This document shows positions 35,184 through 44,930 of a stretch of 64,000 nt of DNA, piece by piece. The position numbers were made by a program, and so were the translations under genes. The DNA comes from Chlorobaculum sp. MV4-Y (lineage in GTDB: Bacteria > Bacteroidota > Chlorobiia > Chlorobiales > Chlorobiaceae): contig NZ_CP104202.1 in the NCBI RefSeq assembly GCF_025244685.1, positions 1,616,359 to 1,680,358 on the forward strand, written 5' to 3'. Below the pieces are notes generated by a model. The model saw only the letters and a list, made by a program, of their open reading frames with translations, had not been told where the DNA came from and did no database searches. Each line of letters starts with the position of its first letter. Position 1 is the first letter of the stretch.

Positions 35184-35405
35184 TCAGGAGTGCTGACCCT
35201 GTATTTTTTTCGCATGACGCTTCTGGATCAGAAAACCTGACAAATAGATCAGGATAAAGCCCGGAATGACCAGACCGAGAAAAAGAGTATGATCTTCCGC
35301 TGTTTTGAGCTGTCCAGATGACCAGATCATCCAGACAAGCACGAACCAGACCGGCCCGACAGCGAGAAACATCGCATTCCAGAGCGTCTTGAAACTGTAA
35401 TTCAT
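35184..35405 (-). CDS. Small two-helix membrane protein
   Basis: This 73-residue protein has two transmembrane helices (AMFLAVGPVWFVLVWMIW and FLGLVIPGFILIYLSGFLI) and a basic tail (QKRHAKKIQG). I do not recognise a named family. It lies between bchV and the aldolase/SDR gene on the same strand, 48 bases upstream of the latter, so it may be co-transcribed with either. Function unknown. Confidence 0.65.
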   Translation of the reverse strand: MNYSFKTLWNAMFLAVGPVWFVLVWMIWSSGQLKTAEDHTLFLGLVIPGFILIYLSGFLIQKRHAKKIQGQHS

Positions 35406-35449
35406 AATCGGCGCAAGCTATGCTGACAAGCGGCAAAACAGGACGGAGA

Positions 35450-35923
35450 TCAGATCGCCCCCTGCCCCTTCAGCTTTCGTTCGTTGTTTTTTTCGAGAAT
35501 GATCCTCACCAGATACTGCAAGGCGTTGAGCACATAGGTCAGGTATGCGATGTACGCCTCGATGACCAGCACATGCTCCGGATACCCCATCCACGCCATC
35601 ACGAAATAGAGCAGGTGGAAAAAGGCCGCTACGGTGCTGCCCACATCCTCCCAGAGAAACTCTTTGGAATAAATCCAGTGGTCGAAAATCTCCTTTTCGA
35701 AAAACATGCCCGTGATAAAGAGAATGGCGAAAAAGAGGGTCTTGAACAGAATGGCTACGCTGATCCAGTAAAAATCAATGCTGGCCAGATTGAAATAGTA
35801 AAGGGTATTGAGCGTTATGCCACCAAGAAAGATGAAAAACTGAAGCGGAGCGAGAATGATCTGGATGTCGGTCCAGACCGATGCATTGCGTTTGGCGAGC
35901 TGTTCAGGTGTATAGCGAGGCAT
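35450..35923 (-). CDS. bchV: 3-vinyl bacteriochlorophyllide hydratase BchF/BchV
   Basis: This 157-residue membrane enzyme hydrates the C3 vinyl group of the bacteriochlorophyllide to a hydroxyethyl group in bacteriochlorophyll c/d/a synthesis. The sequence begins [29 protein letters not shown] and has about four membrane helices with the family stretch [20 protein letters not shown]. Green sulfur bacteria have two paralogues, BchF and BchV. The arrangement next to the RuBisCO-like gene and divergent from bchQ is that of bchV as I know it from C. tepidum. The longer frame upstream is not conserved. Confidence 0.88.
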   Translation of the reverse strand: MPRYTPEQLAKRNASVWTDIQIILAPLQFFIFLGGITLNTLYYFNLASIDFYWISVAILFKTLFFAILFITGMFFEKEIFDHWIYSKEFLWEDVGSTVAAFFHLLYFVMAWMGYPEHVLVIEAYIAYLTYVLNALQYLVRIILEKNNERKLKGQGAI

Positions 35924-36225
35924 GAACTCTTTCTTGTGCTTGCAACTGAAAATTGGATGATGGTCACAGCCTGCCCGGCTGTATGAAGCAGGGAATATAG
36001 TAAAATCCGCATACCCTGAAAAACCTCTGAAAAGCGAAAATGCGCTATAACAGCCATCTTTATACGGCATTGACGAAATTGTCATAACCGGAATATTTTG
36101 CTAAATCCGGCAGGTTTTGTAGGTTTAACCAGACAGGTTGAACGCCCGCTTACATACTCACTCTCAATCGGGCACCCTGCAATACAGAGTCATGGTTTTT
36201 CGATCAATCCGGTTTTTTTCACCTG
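35924..36225. other. Divergent promoter region between bchV and bchQ
   Basis: This spacer of about 300 bases has no credible gene. It must hold promoters for both bacteriochlorophyll genes. No clear operator dyad was recognised. Confidence 0.6.
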
Positions 36226-37647
36226 ATGCAATTTCCTGACCCAGCAGCTACCCGCCCCCTGAAAATCCTGCTCGTATCCCCGCAGGGCAAAATGGATGAC
36301 GACAGCAACCAGAAGCCCCTTTTCCACATGGCGCTCGGTGTGCTCACCAGCCTGACGCCACCCCAGCACCAGATCGAACTCGTGGACGAACACTTCCACG
36401 ACAAGGTCAACTACGATGGCGACTATGACATGGTCGGCATCACCTCCCGAACCATCGAAGCGACCCGCGCCTACGAGATCGCCGACGAGTTCCGCAAGCG
36501 CGGCAAGACCGTGGTGCTCGGCGGCTTGCATATTTCGTTCAACCCCGAAGAGGCCGCGGCTCACGCGGACTGTATCGTGGTTGGCGAAGCCGACAATCTC
36601 TGGACGACCCTGCTCGACGATGTAGCCAACAAGCGGCTCAAGCCCCGCTATGACTCCAAGGATTTCCCGCCGGTCAAGACAATCACGCCACTCGATTACG
36701 CCAGAATCGCCAAAGCATCGAAACGCACCAAGGTTGACGGCACCAAGTCAATTCCGATTTACGTCACCCGTGGCTGCCCGTTCAACTGCTCTTTCTGCGT
36801 CACACCGAACTTCACCGGTAAGCAGTACCGTGTGCAGAATCCCGAATCGCTGAAGCATCAGATCGAGGAGGCAAAAAAATACTTCTTCAAGGCAAACGGC
36901 AAGAACTCGAAGCCCTGGTTCATGCTGACCGACGAGAATCTTGGCATCAACAAGAACAAGCTCTGGGAGTCGCTTGACCTGCTCAAGGAGTGCGACATCA
37001 CCTTCAGCGTCTTCCTCAGCATCAACTTCCTCGAAGACCCGACCACGGTTAAAAAGCTCGTGGACGCGGGCTGTAACTTCGTGCTGGCCGGTCTCGAATC
37101 GATCAAGCAGAGCACACTCGAAGCCTACAACAAAGGCCACGTCAACTCGGCTGAAAAGTACTCGAAGATCATTGAGGACTGCCGCAAAGCCGGCCTGAAC
37201 ATCCAGGGAAACTTCCTCTTCAACCCGGCTATCGACACCTTCGAGGACATCGACGAGCTGGTAGAGTTCGTCAAGAAGAACCACATCTTCATGCCCATCT
37301 TCCAGATCATCACCCCCTATCCGGGTACGCAGATGTACCACGAATACAAAGAGAGCGGGCTGATCACCATCGAGGACTGGGAGAAGTACAACGCCCTGCA
37401 CCTGGTCATCAAGTCAGACCGCTACGAGCCGCTGCTCTTCCAGTACAAGGTTCTCAAAAGCTACGTCAATGTCTATACATGGAAGGAAATTCTGCTCAGA
37501 ACCCTCTACAATCCGAGGAAACTGATCAACCTGGTCACCAGCATCGCCTTCAAAACGCACCTGACCGCCCAGTTGAAGGCCTTCGAGCGTGACCACAAGA
37601 TGAACCCTGCCATGCTTTCGGGCGTGAAACCGGTCATGAATGGATGA
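36226..37647 (+). CDS. bchQ: Bacteriochlorophyllide C-8(2) methyltransferase, B12-binding radical SAM
   Basis: This 473-residue enzyme has an N-terminal cobalamin-binding domain ([10 protein letters not shown], then [24 protein letters not shown] and [10 protein letters not shown]). The radical SAM core has CPFNCSFC (CX3CX2C) near residues 183-190 and ENLGIN and GLESIKQ segments. BchQ methylates the C8(2) position of the bacteriochlorophyll c macrocycle, tuning chlorosome absorption for low light. Divergence from bchV supports this over the paralogue BchR. It overlaps recX by eight bases. Confidence 0.88.
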   Translation: MQFPDPAATRPLKILLVSPQGKMDDDSNQKPLFHMALGVLTSLTPPQHQIELVDEHFHDKVNYDGDYDMVGITSRTIEATRAYEIADEFRKRGKTVVLGGLHISFNPEEAAAHADCIVVGEADNLWTTLLDDVANKRLKPRYDSKDFPPVKTITPLDYARIAKASKRTKVDGTKSIPIYVTRGCPFNCSFCVTPNFTGKQYRVQNPESLKHQIEEAKKYFFKANGKNSKPWFMLTDENLGINKNKLWESLDLLKECDITFSVFLSINFLEDPTTVKKLVDAGCNFVLAGLESIKQSTLEAYNKGHVNSAEKYSKIIEDCRKAGLNIQGNFLFNPAIDTFEDIDELVEFVKKNHIFMPIFQIITPYPGTQMYHEYKESGLITIEDWEKYNALHLVIKSDRYEPLLFQYKVLKSYVNVYTWKEILLRTLYNPRKLINLVTSIAFKTHLTAQLKAFERDHKMNPAMLSGVKPVMNG

Positions 37648-38122
37648 GGGAAAAAAGGGTTCAGCGCTCGACCATGCCTTCCGGCTCCTGGCTGGAAGGG
37701 CCCACGGCAGGGCTGAAATCGAAGCCAAACTGAAAAAGAAAGGATTCGATACCGAATCGATTGCCAAAGCGATTGCAAGACTCGACGAGCTTGGCCTGAC
37801 CGACGACCGTGCCTTCGCGCAAAACTGCATGGCAAGCATGGCCCGCTGCAAGCCTGAAGGCCGCCTCAAGACCCGCGCCCGCCTCCGGCAGAAAGGACTC
37901 CCCGACAACATCATCGACGAAGCGGTTACCGGCTTCGACCAGACTGAACTGTGCCGCGCCGCCGCCGAGAAAAAGGCACGAACCCTCTGCTGCCCTCCAG
38001 ACCAGAAAAAGAAAAAGCTCATTACCTTCCTCAAAAACCGTGGCTTCGACTGGGAAACCATTCGTGAAACCGTGGAGCTGGTGATGAGTGAGGAACCGGA
38101 CGAATCAGACCAGGCTGTCTGA
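37640..38122 (+). CDS. recX: Regulatory protein RecX
   Basis: This 160-residue protein is made of three-helix RecX repeats: [29 protein letters not shown], then [19 protein letters not shown] and [16 protein letters not shown]. RecX binds RecA filaments and limits their activity. The ATG at 37640 lies inside the end of bchQ (overlap of eight bases), so it depends on bchQ transcription and translation. This is an odd coupling; recA is not present in the window. Confidence 0.87.
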   Translation: MDEGKKGSALDHAFRLLAGRAHGRAEIEAKLKKKGFDTESIAKAIARLDELGLTDDRAFAQNCMASMARCKPEGRLKTRARLRQKGLPDNIIDEAVTGFDQTELCRAAAEKKARTLCCPPDQKKKKLITFLKNRGFDWETIRETVELVMSEEPDESDQAV

Positions 38123-38134
38123 TCTCCCCTAAAA

Positions 38135-38168
38135 GCAAAAGGGCGAACCGTCCCGCTCGCCCTTTTGC
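38135..38168. terminator. Bidirectional terminator between recX and pyrH
   Basis: GCAAAAGGGCGA pairs with TCGCCCTTTTGC around a ten-base loop. T-rich arms on both strands suit convergent genes. Confidence 0.7.
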
Positions 38169-38188
38169 AATTCATAATTCATCATCCA

Positions 38189-38908
38189 TCATTCATCGCC
38201 CACGTGCACCAGCGTGCCGATCAGTTCCCCCTTGAGCAGGCGGGTGAAGTTGCCTTTGGTGTTCATGTTCATCACCACGATGGGCAGAGTGTTTTCGCGG
38301 CAGAGCGTGATGGCGGTCATATCCATTACTCTGAGGTTTTTTCGGATCACGTCAACGTAGGAGATATTGGGAAAGAACTCTGCGTCGGGATTCTTTTCGG
38401 GATCCGAATCATACACCCCCTCAACCCTGGTGCCCTTGACGATGACGTCGGCCTCGATCTCGATGGCGCGAAGCGATGCGGCAGTATCGGTGGTGAAGTA
38501 GGGGTTGCCGGTACCTGCGCCGAAGATCACGACACGCCCTTTTTCGAGGTGACGCACCGCACGGCGGCGGATAAAGGGCTCGGCAATCTGCTCCATCTTG
38601 ATGGCGGTCACAAGGCGGGTGTAAATGCCTTTGCGTTCGAGCGCATCCTGAAGTGCCAGCGAGTTGATAACCGTAGCGAGCATTCCCATGTAATCGGCCT
38701 GCACGCGGTCCATCGACGCCGCGGCCGTGGAAAGCCCCCGGAAAATATTGCCACCGCCAATCACCAGCGCAATCTCGGCACCAAGATCAGTGGCCTCCCT
38801 GATTTCGTCGGCAAAGCTTTCCAGAACACCGGCATCGATGCCATATCCGCTCTCTCCGGCAAGTGATTCGCCACTGATCTTGAGCAGGATTCTCCGGTAT
38901 TTTAGCAT
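38189..38908 (-). CDS. pyrH: Uridylate kinase (UMP kinase)
   Basis: This 239-residue amino-acid-kinase-fold enzyme phosphorylates UMP to UDP in pyrimidine synthesis. It has the N-terminal [24 protein letters not shown], the DMTAITLC region and the C-terminal GELIGTLV typical of bacterial PyrH. It lies downstream of tsf on the same strand, the usual rpsB-tsf-pyrH order, but a terminator separates it from tsf. Confidence 0.96.
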   Translation of the reverse strand: MLKYRRILLKISGESLAGESGYGIDAGVLESFADEIREATDLGAEIALVIGGGNIFRGLSTAAASMDRVQADYMGMLATVINSLALQDALERKGIYTRLVTAIKMEQIAEPFIRRRAVRHLEKGRVVIFGAGTGNPYFTTDTAASLRAIEIEADVIVKGTRVEGVYDSDPEKNPDAEFFPNISYVDVIRKNLRVMDMTAITLCRENTLPIVVMNMNTKGNFTRLLKGELIGTLVHVGDE

Positions 38909-38976
38909 GGCTGGTTCTCCTTGTTTCTATTTGACTTGTGCGACGGAAATGATGAATATCTCTTTTCAAATAAGCC

Positions 38977-39010
38977 AAAAAAAAGCCTCGCATCAACGAG
39001 GCTTTTTTTT
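38977..39010 (-). terminator. Terminator after tsf
   Basis: AAAGCCTCG and CGAGGCTTT form a stem with A- and T-runs on both sides, placed between tsf and pyrH. On the minus strand the T-run follows the stem immediately. Confidence 0.85.
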
Positions 39011-39013
39011 GTT

Positions 39014-39880
39014 TCAGGCTCCTAACTGATACCTGACAAATGCTTTGACCTTGACTTGCGCCTGGTTCTTCTTCATGAAGTCGTCGAGCACACCCGAGAC
39101 ACGGGCATTCTGATCCTTGATGAAGGTCTGCTCGGTCAGCACCACCTCCTGATAGTATTTGTTGAGGCGGCCCATGACGATCTTGTCAACGAACTCCTCT
39201 TTTTTGCCCTCGGCAAGCGCCTGCTGACGATAAATCTCTTTCTCTTTCTCGATCAGCTCGGAGGGCACAGCATCACGGCCAACAACGATAGGCGAAGAAG
39301 CTGCCACCTGCATGGCAAGGTCTTTGGCGAGCGCCTTGGTCTCTGCCGGCTTGTCAGTATCGACGGCAATCAGTGCACCAAGCTGCGAACCGGGGTGGAT
39401 GTAGCTTTCAAGCACGCCTGCTTCGGCGGTGAGGCGAGCCATGCGTTTGAGTTCGAGTTTCTCGCCAACCTTGCCGGTCATCGACTTGAGGGCCTCTTCA
39501 ACGGTTTCGTTCCCGTAAGCCTCGCCAAGTTTGATACCAAGCAAATCTTCTCTCGACTCGCAGTTGTTGGACAAGGCAAGAGTGGCAAGCTCGTTGGCAA
39601 AGCCGGTGAACACTTCACCGCGAGCCACGAAATCGGTCTCGCAGTTGAGTTCAAGAATCACACCGGTTTTCTGGTCGTCGCTCATCAGAATGCAGACAGC
39701 GCCTTCGGAAGCTTCGCGATCAGCGCGCTTGGCGGCCATCGCAGCACCTTTTTTGCGGAGATATTCGATGGCTTTCTGCATGTCCCCTCCGGTTTCTTCG
39801 AGGGCTTTCTTGCACTCCATCATGCCGACGCCGGTGGTATCCCTGAGTTCCTTGACGTCTTTGGCAGAAATCTGGCTCAT
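39014..39880 (-). CDS. tsf: Translation elongation factor Ts
   Basis: This 288-residue guanine nucleotide exchange factor for EF-Tu has the N-terminal UBA-like domain ([40 protein letters not shown]) and two core subdomains ([14 protein letters not shown], then [23 protein letters not shown]). Length is typical. It is 85 bases downstream of rpsB and ends the ribosomal-protein operon at a strong terminator. Confidence 0.97.
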   Translation of the reverse strand: MSQISAKDVKELRDTTGVGMMECKKALEETGGDMQKAIEYLRKKGAAMAAKRADREASEGAVCILMSDDQKTGVILELNCETDFVARGEVFTGFANELATLALSNNCESREDLLGIKLGEAYGNETVEEALKSMTGKVGEKLELKRMARLTAEAGVLESYIHPGSQLGALIAVDTDKPAETKALAKDLAMQVAASSPIVVGRDAVPSELIEKEKEIYRQQALAEGKKEEFVDKIVMGRLNKYYQEVVLTEQTFIKDQNARVSGVLDDFMKKNQAQVKVKAFVRYQLGA

Positions 39881-39965
39881 AATAAACTATGGGTATGTAT
39901 CGTGATTGGTTGCGGAAAACGAGACTGGAGCGCGGGGTTCCAGCCTCGTTCCGGTAACATTAAAA

Positions 39966-40712
39966 TCAGTCGTTGGCCGTCTCTTCTTCGGCTGCTTCGT
40001 CCATTTCAGCAAGCACCTCCTGTTCGACCTGCAGGGTGCGGGCTTCGAGAATGGTGTCGGCAACCGCCTTGACCATCAGATCGATGGAGCGGATAGCGTC
40101 GTCGTTTGCCGGAATGACGTAATCGACCTCGTCAGGATCGCAGTTGGTATCGACCATGGCGAAGATCGGAATGCCGAGAGAGCGGGCCTCTTTGATGGCA
40201 ATGTGCTCTTTCTTGATATCGACCACGAAGAGCGCGGCAGGCAGACGGTTCATATTGGCAATACCACCGAGGATGCGCACCAGCTTGTCCTTTTCGCGGA
40301 TCAGCATGAGGCGCTCTTTCTTGGTGATCATGTCGAAGGTGCCGTCGGTCTCCATGCGGTCGATGGCGTTCATGCGACGGATGCTCTGGCGGATGGTCGA
40401 GAAGTTGGTCAGCATACCGCCGAGCCAGCGCTCGCAAACGTACGGCATACCGGCGCGCTCGGCTTGTTCTGCGATGATGACCTTGGCCTGTTTTTTGGTA
40501 CCGACCAGCATGATCTCGCGGCCAGTCGAAGCGATGGCCTCGATGGCTTTGAGCGCCTCGTCAGCCATAACGAGGGTCTTCTTGAGGTCGATGATGTGGA
40601 CGCCGTTCTTCTCCATGAAGATATACGGCTTCATTTTCGGGCTCCAGCGACGGGCGAGGTGACCGAAGTGCACGCCTGCGCGAAGCATCTCTTCGAGCTG
40701 GAATTTTGACAT
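39966..40712 (-). CDS. rpsB: Ribosomal protein S2
   Basis: This 248-residue 30S subunit protein begins with [31 protein letters not shown] and contains the S2 signatures VGTKKQAK and [15 protein letters not shown]. It has an acidic C-terminal tail. It is followed by tsf, the standard pairing, and preceded by rpsI after 141 bases. Confidence 0.97.
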   Translation of the reverse strand: MSKFQLEEMLRAGVHFGHLARRWSPKMKPYIFMEKNGVHIIDLKKTLVMADEALKAIEAIASTGREIMLVGTKKQAKVIIAEQAERAGMPYVCERWLGGMLTNFSTIRQSIRRMNAIDRMETDGTFDMITKKERLMLIREKDKLVRILGGIANMNRLPAALFVVDIKKEHIAIKEARSLGIPIFAMVDTNCDPDEVDYVIPANDDAIRSIDLMVKAVADTILEARTLQVEQEVLAEMDEAAEEETAND

Positions 40713-40853
40713 GGGAATGTCTCCTTTGTTTAGTTGAATCCTCTACCCTGCCGTCGCCAGAGGGATCCCGAAAAAATCCGGGACACTTCCCCACAGCGTT
40801 ATCCGACAAGCCGGAATGACAGGGTATGCGAGATGACGGTTGCTACGAAAAAA

Positions 40854-41243
40854 TCAGCGTTTCGAGAACTGGAAGGATTTGCGGGCCTTTTTCTTGCCAT
40901 ATTTCTTCCTCTCGACCATACGGGGATCGCGGGTGAGCAGGCGATCTGCCCTGAGCGAAGCACGGATCGATTCGTCGAACTCGACCAGCGCTCTGGCGAT
41001 GGCAAGGCTGACCGCGCCGGACTGACCGGTGAGGCCGCCGCCCTTGACATTGATCGTAATATCGAAATCGTTCTGCTTCTCGGCGGCAGCCAGCGGCTTC
41101 AGCGCCTGGGTTCTCTTGAACTCATCCTTGAAATACTCTTCGACCGGCAGCTTGTTGACCACGATCTTGCCTTTGCCCGGTGACATGAACACCCGTGCAA
41201 CCGAAGTCTTGCGGCGGCCTACGGTATCGATAACCTCTTTCAT
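40854..41243 (-). CDS. rpsI: Ribosomal protein S9
   Basis: This 129-residue protein starts with [20 protein letters not shown] and ends with the conserved basic tail [16 protein letters not shown], which reaches the P-site t[22 protein letters not shown] is the S9 signature. It is 15 bases downstream of rplM. Confidence 0.97.
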   Translation of the reverse strand: MKEVIDTVGRRKTSVARVFMSPGKGKIVVNKLPVEEYFKDEFKRTQALKPLAAAEKQNDFDITINVKGGGLTGQSGAVSLAIARALVEFDESIRASLRADRLLTRDPRMVERKKYGKKKARKSFQFSKR

Positions 41244-41258
41244 CAGTATGCGTTATGT

Positions 41259-41711
41259 TTATTGATTGACTTTCATTTCCACCGGCATCTGTGCGGCGTG
41301 CGGATGCTCCGGACCTGCATAGACTTTCAGCTTCTTGAAGAGCTGGCGGCCAAGGTTGTTGTGCGGCAGCATACCCCAAACGGCGTGTTCGATCACCTTT
41401 TCCGGCTTTTTCTGGAGAAGGTCTTTCACGCTGTCGATCCTGACGCCACCCGGATAGTGGGAGTGCGAGAAGTAGGTTTTGTCGTCGTGTTTCTTACCGC
41501 TCAGCGCAACTTTGGCAGCGTTGGTCACGACCACGAAATCGCCGGTGTCGATGTGAGGAGTAAACTGCGGCTTGTGCTTTCCCCTCAGAACATTCGCGAT
41601 CTGGGCAGCCATTCTACCGAGCACCTGATTCTCCGCATCAATAATGTGCCATGTCCTTTCCACCTCGCCCGGTTTGGCTGAGTATGTTTTAAAACTTAAC
41701 GTTTTGCTCAT
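41259..41711 (-). CDS. rplM: Ribosomal protein L13
   Basis: This 150-residue 50S protein has the signatures [47 protein letters not shown] and [23 protein letters not shown]. It opens the rplM-rpsI-rpsB-tsf run and is divergent from der, so the spacer at 41712-41860 holds both promoters. Confidence 0.97.
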   Translation of the reverse strand: MSKTLSFKTYSAKPGEVERTWHIIDAENQVLGRMAAQIANVLRGKHKPQFTPHIDTGDFVVVTNAAKVALSGKKHDDKTYFSHSHYPGGVRIDSVKDLLQKKPEKVIEHAVWGMLPHNNLGRQLFKKLKVYAGPEHPHAAQMPVEMKVNQ

Positions 41712-41860
41712 GCTTCTCTTTGATTATCTGGTCTATTCCGAAAAATAATGTCTAATAATGTAATTTATTCCGATTAATTCTACAAACTATTACCTTGTTC
41801 TCTTTGCAAGAAGTTATTCAAACCGAAAACGTCCGACAGACGTTCTCACGCCGCTTAGAG

Positions 41861-43174
41861 ATGAAACCACTGATCGCCCTGGTAGGCCGACCCAACGTCG
41901 GCAAATCGACCCTCTTCAACCGGATTCTCAGGCAGAAAAGCGCTATCGTCGATCCCACGCCGGGTGTGACCCGTGACCGCCACATCAGCCCCGGCGAGTG
42001 GCAGGGCAAGCAGTTTCTGCTCATGGACACCGGCGGTTACGCCCCCGAAAACGACACGCTCAGCATGGCGATGCTCGAACAGACCTTGCGCGCCATTGAG
42101 GATGCCGATGCGGTGATCTTCATGGTGGACGCCCGCTCCGGGTTGACCTATCTCGACCTCGACATCGCAAAAATTCTTCAGAAAACCTTCAAGGACAAGA
42201 AAATCTTTTTCGTGGCCAACAAGGTGGATAATCCACAGGTCGCGCTCGAAGCTCAGTCGCTGGTCAAAAGCGGCTTTACCGAACCCTATTTCATCTCGGC
42301 GCGCGACGGCGCCGGCGTGGCCGACATGCTCGAAGACGTTCTCGACTCGCTGCCATGCCCAGAGGGTGAGGAGATCGAAGAGGACGACTCGATCAAGCTC
42401 GCCGTGCTCGGACGGCCCAACGTCGGCAAATCGAGCCTGGTCAACGCCCTGCTCGGCACTGAACGGCACATCGTCTCGGACGTGCCCGGCACCACGCGCG
42501 ACGCCATCGACTCGGTGCTGAAACGCAACGGCGAGGAGTATGTGCTGATCGACACGGCTGGCCTGCGCAAACGAACCAAGATCGATGCCGGCATCGAGTT
42601 CTACAGCTCGCTCCGCACGGCTCGCGCCATCGAACGCTGCGACGTAGCGTTGGTGCTGCTCGATGCCCGGCTCGGCCTCGAAAGCCAGGACATGAAGATC
42701 ATCCACATGGCCATCGAGCGCAAAAAGGGCGTGCTACTCTTGGTCAACAAATGGGATCTGGTCGAGAAAGATTCCAAGACCAGTAAAGCATTCACCGACA
42801 ACCTGCAAAACCAGCTCGGCAACATCGGGTACATCCCAGTGATCTTCACCTCGGCTCTGACGAAGAAAAACTGCTACCGGGCCATCGACACCGCCGCAGA
42901 AATCGCGCTGAACCGGCGGCAAAAGATCAGCACCAGCAACCTGAACCGTTTCCTGCAGGAGACGCTCACCATGCGCCACCCGGCAACCAAATCGGGCAAG
43001 GAGCTGAAGATCAAGTACATGACGCAGATCGACTCGGGCCATCCGGTTTTCGCCTTCTTCTGCAACGACCCGGAGCTGCTTGAAAACAACTTCCGCCGCT
43101 TCCTCGAAAAACGCCTGCGCGAGAGCTTTGACTTTGCAGGCATTCCGATAACAATGCGCTTCCTGCGGAAATGA
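41861..43174 (+). CDS. der: Ribosome assembly GTPase Der (EngA)
   Basis: This 437-residue protein has two tandem G domains, each with GRPNVGKS (residues 9-16 and again in the second half), DTxG and NKxD motifs, and a C-terminal KH-like domain ([19 protein letters not shown]). Der is essential for 50S subunit assembly. The ATG at 41861 begins directly at the first G domain; the upstream 22 codons of the open frame are not conserved. Confidence 0.96.
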   Translation: MKPLIALVGRPNVGKSTLFNRILRQKSAIVDPTPGVTRDRHISPGEWQGKQFLLMDTGGYAPENDTLSMAMLEQTLRAIEDADAVIFMVDARSGLTYLDLDIAKILQKTFKDKKIFFVANKVDNPQVALEAQSLVKSGFTEPYFISARDGAGVADMLEDVLDSLPCPEGEEIEEDDSIKLAVLGRPNVGKSSLVNALLGTERHIVSDVPGTTRDAIDSVLKRNGEEYVLIDTAGLRKRTKIDAGIEFYSSLRTARAIERCDVALVLLDARLGLESQDMKIIHMAIERKKGVLLLVNKWDLVEKDSKTSKAFTDNLQNQLGNIGYIPVIFTSALTKKNCYRAIDTAAEIALNRRQKISTSNLNRFLQETLTMRHPATKSGKELKIKYMTQIDSGHPVFAFFCNDPELLENNFRRFLEKRLRESFDFAGIPITMRFLRK

Positions 43175-43292
43175 ACACGGGAACCGCCTGGCGTAAAGCG
43201 CAGTTTTTGTAACGGCTTTAAACCAAGACGGCGCTGACTGATCAAACCAATCAGACGGCTCCGGCTGATCTAATAAATCATAAACCAACACT

Positions 43293-44408
43293 ATGTCTTC
43301 AATACAGAAATCACAGATCGAGGCCGCGCTTGGTACGGTCATGGAACCCGACCTCGGACGTGACCTCATGACCCTCGGCATGGTCGAGAACATCGTCGTC
43401 GACGAGGCAGGCAACGTTTCGTTCACCGTGGTGCTCACCACGCCCGCCTGCCCGATGAAGGAGAAAATCAAGAACTCCTGCATCGACGCCATCAAGCAGG
43501 CCGTGCCGCAGGTGGGTTCGATCGACGTCAACATGATTTCGAAGGTCACCTCCTCGTGCAGCCACCACGGTGGTCACGGAAATCACGACGCGCACGGAGG
43601 AGGCCACGGCGCTCCGCAGAAGATCGACCTGCCGAACGTCAAGAACATCATCGCCGTGGCATCCGGCAAAGGCGGCGTCGGAAAATCGACCGTCTCGCTC
43701 AACCTCGCCGTCAGCCTCGCCGCATCCGGCGCGAAGGTCGGCCTGATCGACGCCGATCTCTACGGCCCAAGCATCCCGACGATGGTCGGCCTCCAGAATG
43801 TCAAGCCCGAGGTGCAGAACCAGAAGCTCATACCCATCGAAAAGTTCGGCGTCAAGATGATGTCCATCGGCTTCCTCGTCGATCCGGAGACGGCCCTGAT
43901 CTGGCGCGGCCCGATGGCTTCGAGCGCCATGCGTCAGCTCATCACCGACGTTGACTGGCAGGAGCTCGACTACCTGATCTTCGACCTGCCTCCCGGCACC
44001 GGCGACATCCAGCTCACCCTCGTGCAGAACCTCGCCATCAGCGGCGCGGTCATCGTTACCACCCCACAGGAGGTCGCTCTTGCCGACGTTGCCAAGGCGG
44101 TCACGATGTTCCGGAAGGTCGGTGTGCCCATTCTCGGCCTCGTCGAGAACATGAGCTGGTACGAGCTGCCCGACGGCACACGTGACTACATCTTCGGACG
44201 CCAGGGCGGTGAAACGTTCGCCAAAACCAACGCGATGGCCTTCCTCGGTTCGATCCCGATCAGCAGCTCGGTGCGCGAAGGCGGCGACAGCGGCATTCCG
44301 GCGATCATCGCCAGCCCGGACGCGCCGACCTCGCAGGCGGCAAGCCGCGTCGCCGGCGAGATTGCCCGGCAGGTCTCGATCCTGAACGCAAACTGTTCGA
44401 TGAACTGA
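43293..44408 (+). CDS. mrp: Mrp/ApbC-type P-loop Fe-S carrier protein
   Basis: This 371-residue protein has an N-terminal MIP18/DUF59 domain (LGTVMEPDLGRDLMTLGMVENI), then a His/Gly linker (CSHHGGHGNHDAHGGGHG), then a ParA-like ATPase with the deviant Walker A GKGGVGKST and VGLIDADLYGPSIP. Mrp delivers iron-sulfur clusters. The usual CPXC cluster-binding pair after ENMS is absent; the stretch reads ENMSWYELPDGTRDYIFG. An Nfu-type scaffold gene follows on the same strand, supporting a Fe-S role. Confidence 0.92.
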   Translation: MSSIQKSQIEAALGTVMEPDLGRDLMTLGMVENIVVDEAGNVSFTVVLTTPACPMKEKIKNSCIDAIKQAVPQVGSIDVNMISKVTSSCSHHGGHGNHDAHGGGHGAPQKIDLPNVKNIIAVASGKGGVGKSTVSLNLAVSLAASGAKVGLIDADLYGPSIPTMVGLQNVKPEVQNQKLIPIEKFGVKMMSIGFLVDPETALIWRGPMASSAMRQLITDVDWQELDYLIFDLPPGTGDIQLTLVQNLAISGAVIVTTPQEVALADVAKAVTMFRKVGVPILGLVENMSWYELPDGTRDYIFGRQGGETFAKTNAMAFLGSIPISSSVREGGDSGIPAIIASPDAPTSQAASRVAGEIARQVSILNANCSMN

Positions 44409-44553
44409 ACCCGTCAGAGCAGGATGCAACCCTGAAGAACAGGAGATTTTTCAGGGTTGCGCCTCTGTTGTTATATTGGGCATTAATTTCAGGGAAAAAC
44501 CCGTAACCCATTATTTTCCCATCAACCCACACCAACAAAAAAGTTTACATACC

Positions 44554-44805
44554 ATGAAGGATTATCTGCCAAAAACCGACCCGTTGTACGACAAAGTCAT
44601 CAGCGCTCTTGAAACCGTCCGTCCATACCTTCAGGTTGATGGCGGCGACTGCCAGCTTGTTGGCATCACCAAAAATATGGTCGTCGATGTCAAGCTGCTC
44701 GGCGCCTGCGGCTCCTGCCCGATGAGCACCCTCACGCTCCGCGCCGGTGTCGAACAGGCCATCAAAAAAGCCAACCCCGAGATCGTCCGCGTCGAATCGG
44801 TCTGA
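44554..44805 (+). CDS. NifU C-terminal-domain (Nfu-type) Fe-S scaffold
   Basis: This 83-residue protein consists of one Nfu domain: VISALETVRPYLQVDGGDCQLVGI, and GACGSCPMSTLTLRAGVEQAI with the CXXC cluster ligands. It assembles and hands on iron-sulfur clusters. The ATG at 44554 is the natural start; a longer frame upstream adds an AT-rich leader. It follows mrp by 145 bases and ends at a terminator. Confidence 0.93.
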   Translation: MKDYLPKTDPLYDKVISALETVRPYLQVDGGDCQLVGITKNMVVDVKLLGACGSCPMSTLTLRAGVEQAIKKANPEIVRVESV

Positions 44806-44828
44806 TCGGCTGAAGAGCACAGCAATGC

Positions 44829-44867
44829 AAAACGGCTGCCCGAAAGTTACCGAGGCAGCCGTTTTTG
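44829..44867. terminator. Terminator between nfu gene and ftsK
   Basis: AAAACGGCTGCC pairs with GGCAGCCGTTTT; five T follow on the plus strand. On the minus strand the T tract is shorter but it could serve ftsK as well. Confidence 0.85.
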
Positions 44868-44930
44868 TTTCTGACCAATGAGCCTATAGGACGTATAAGT
44901 CTTACAGGACAAAAAACCACACCCGGATTT

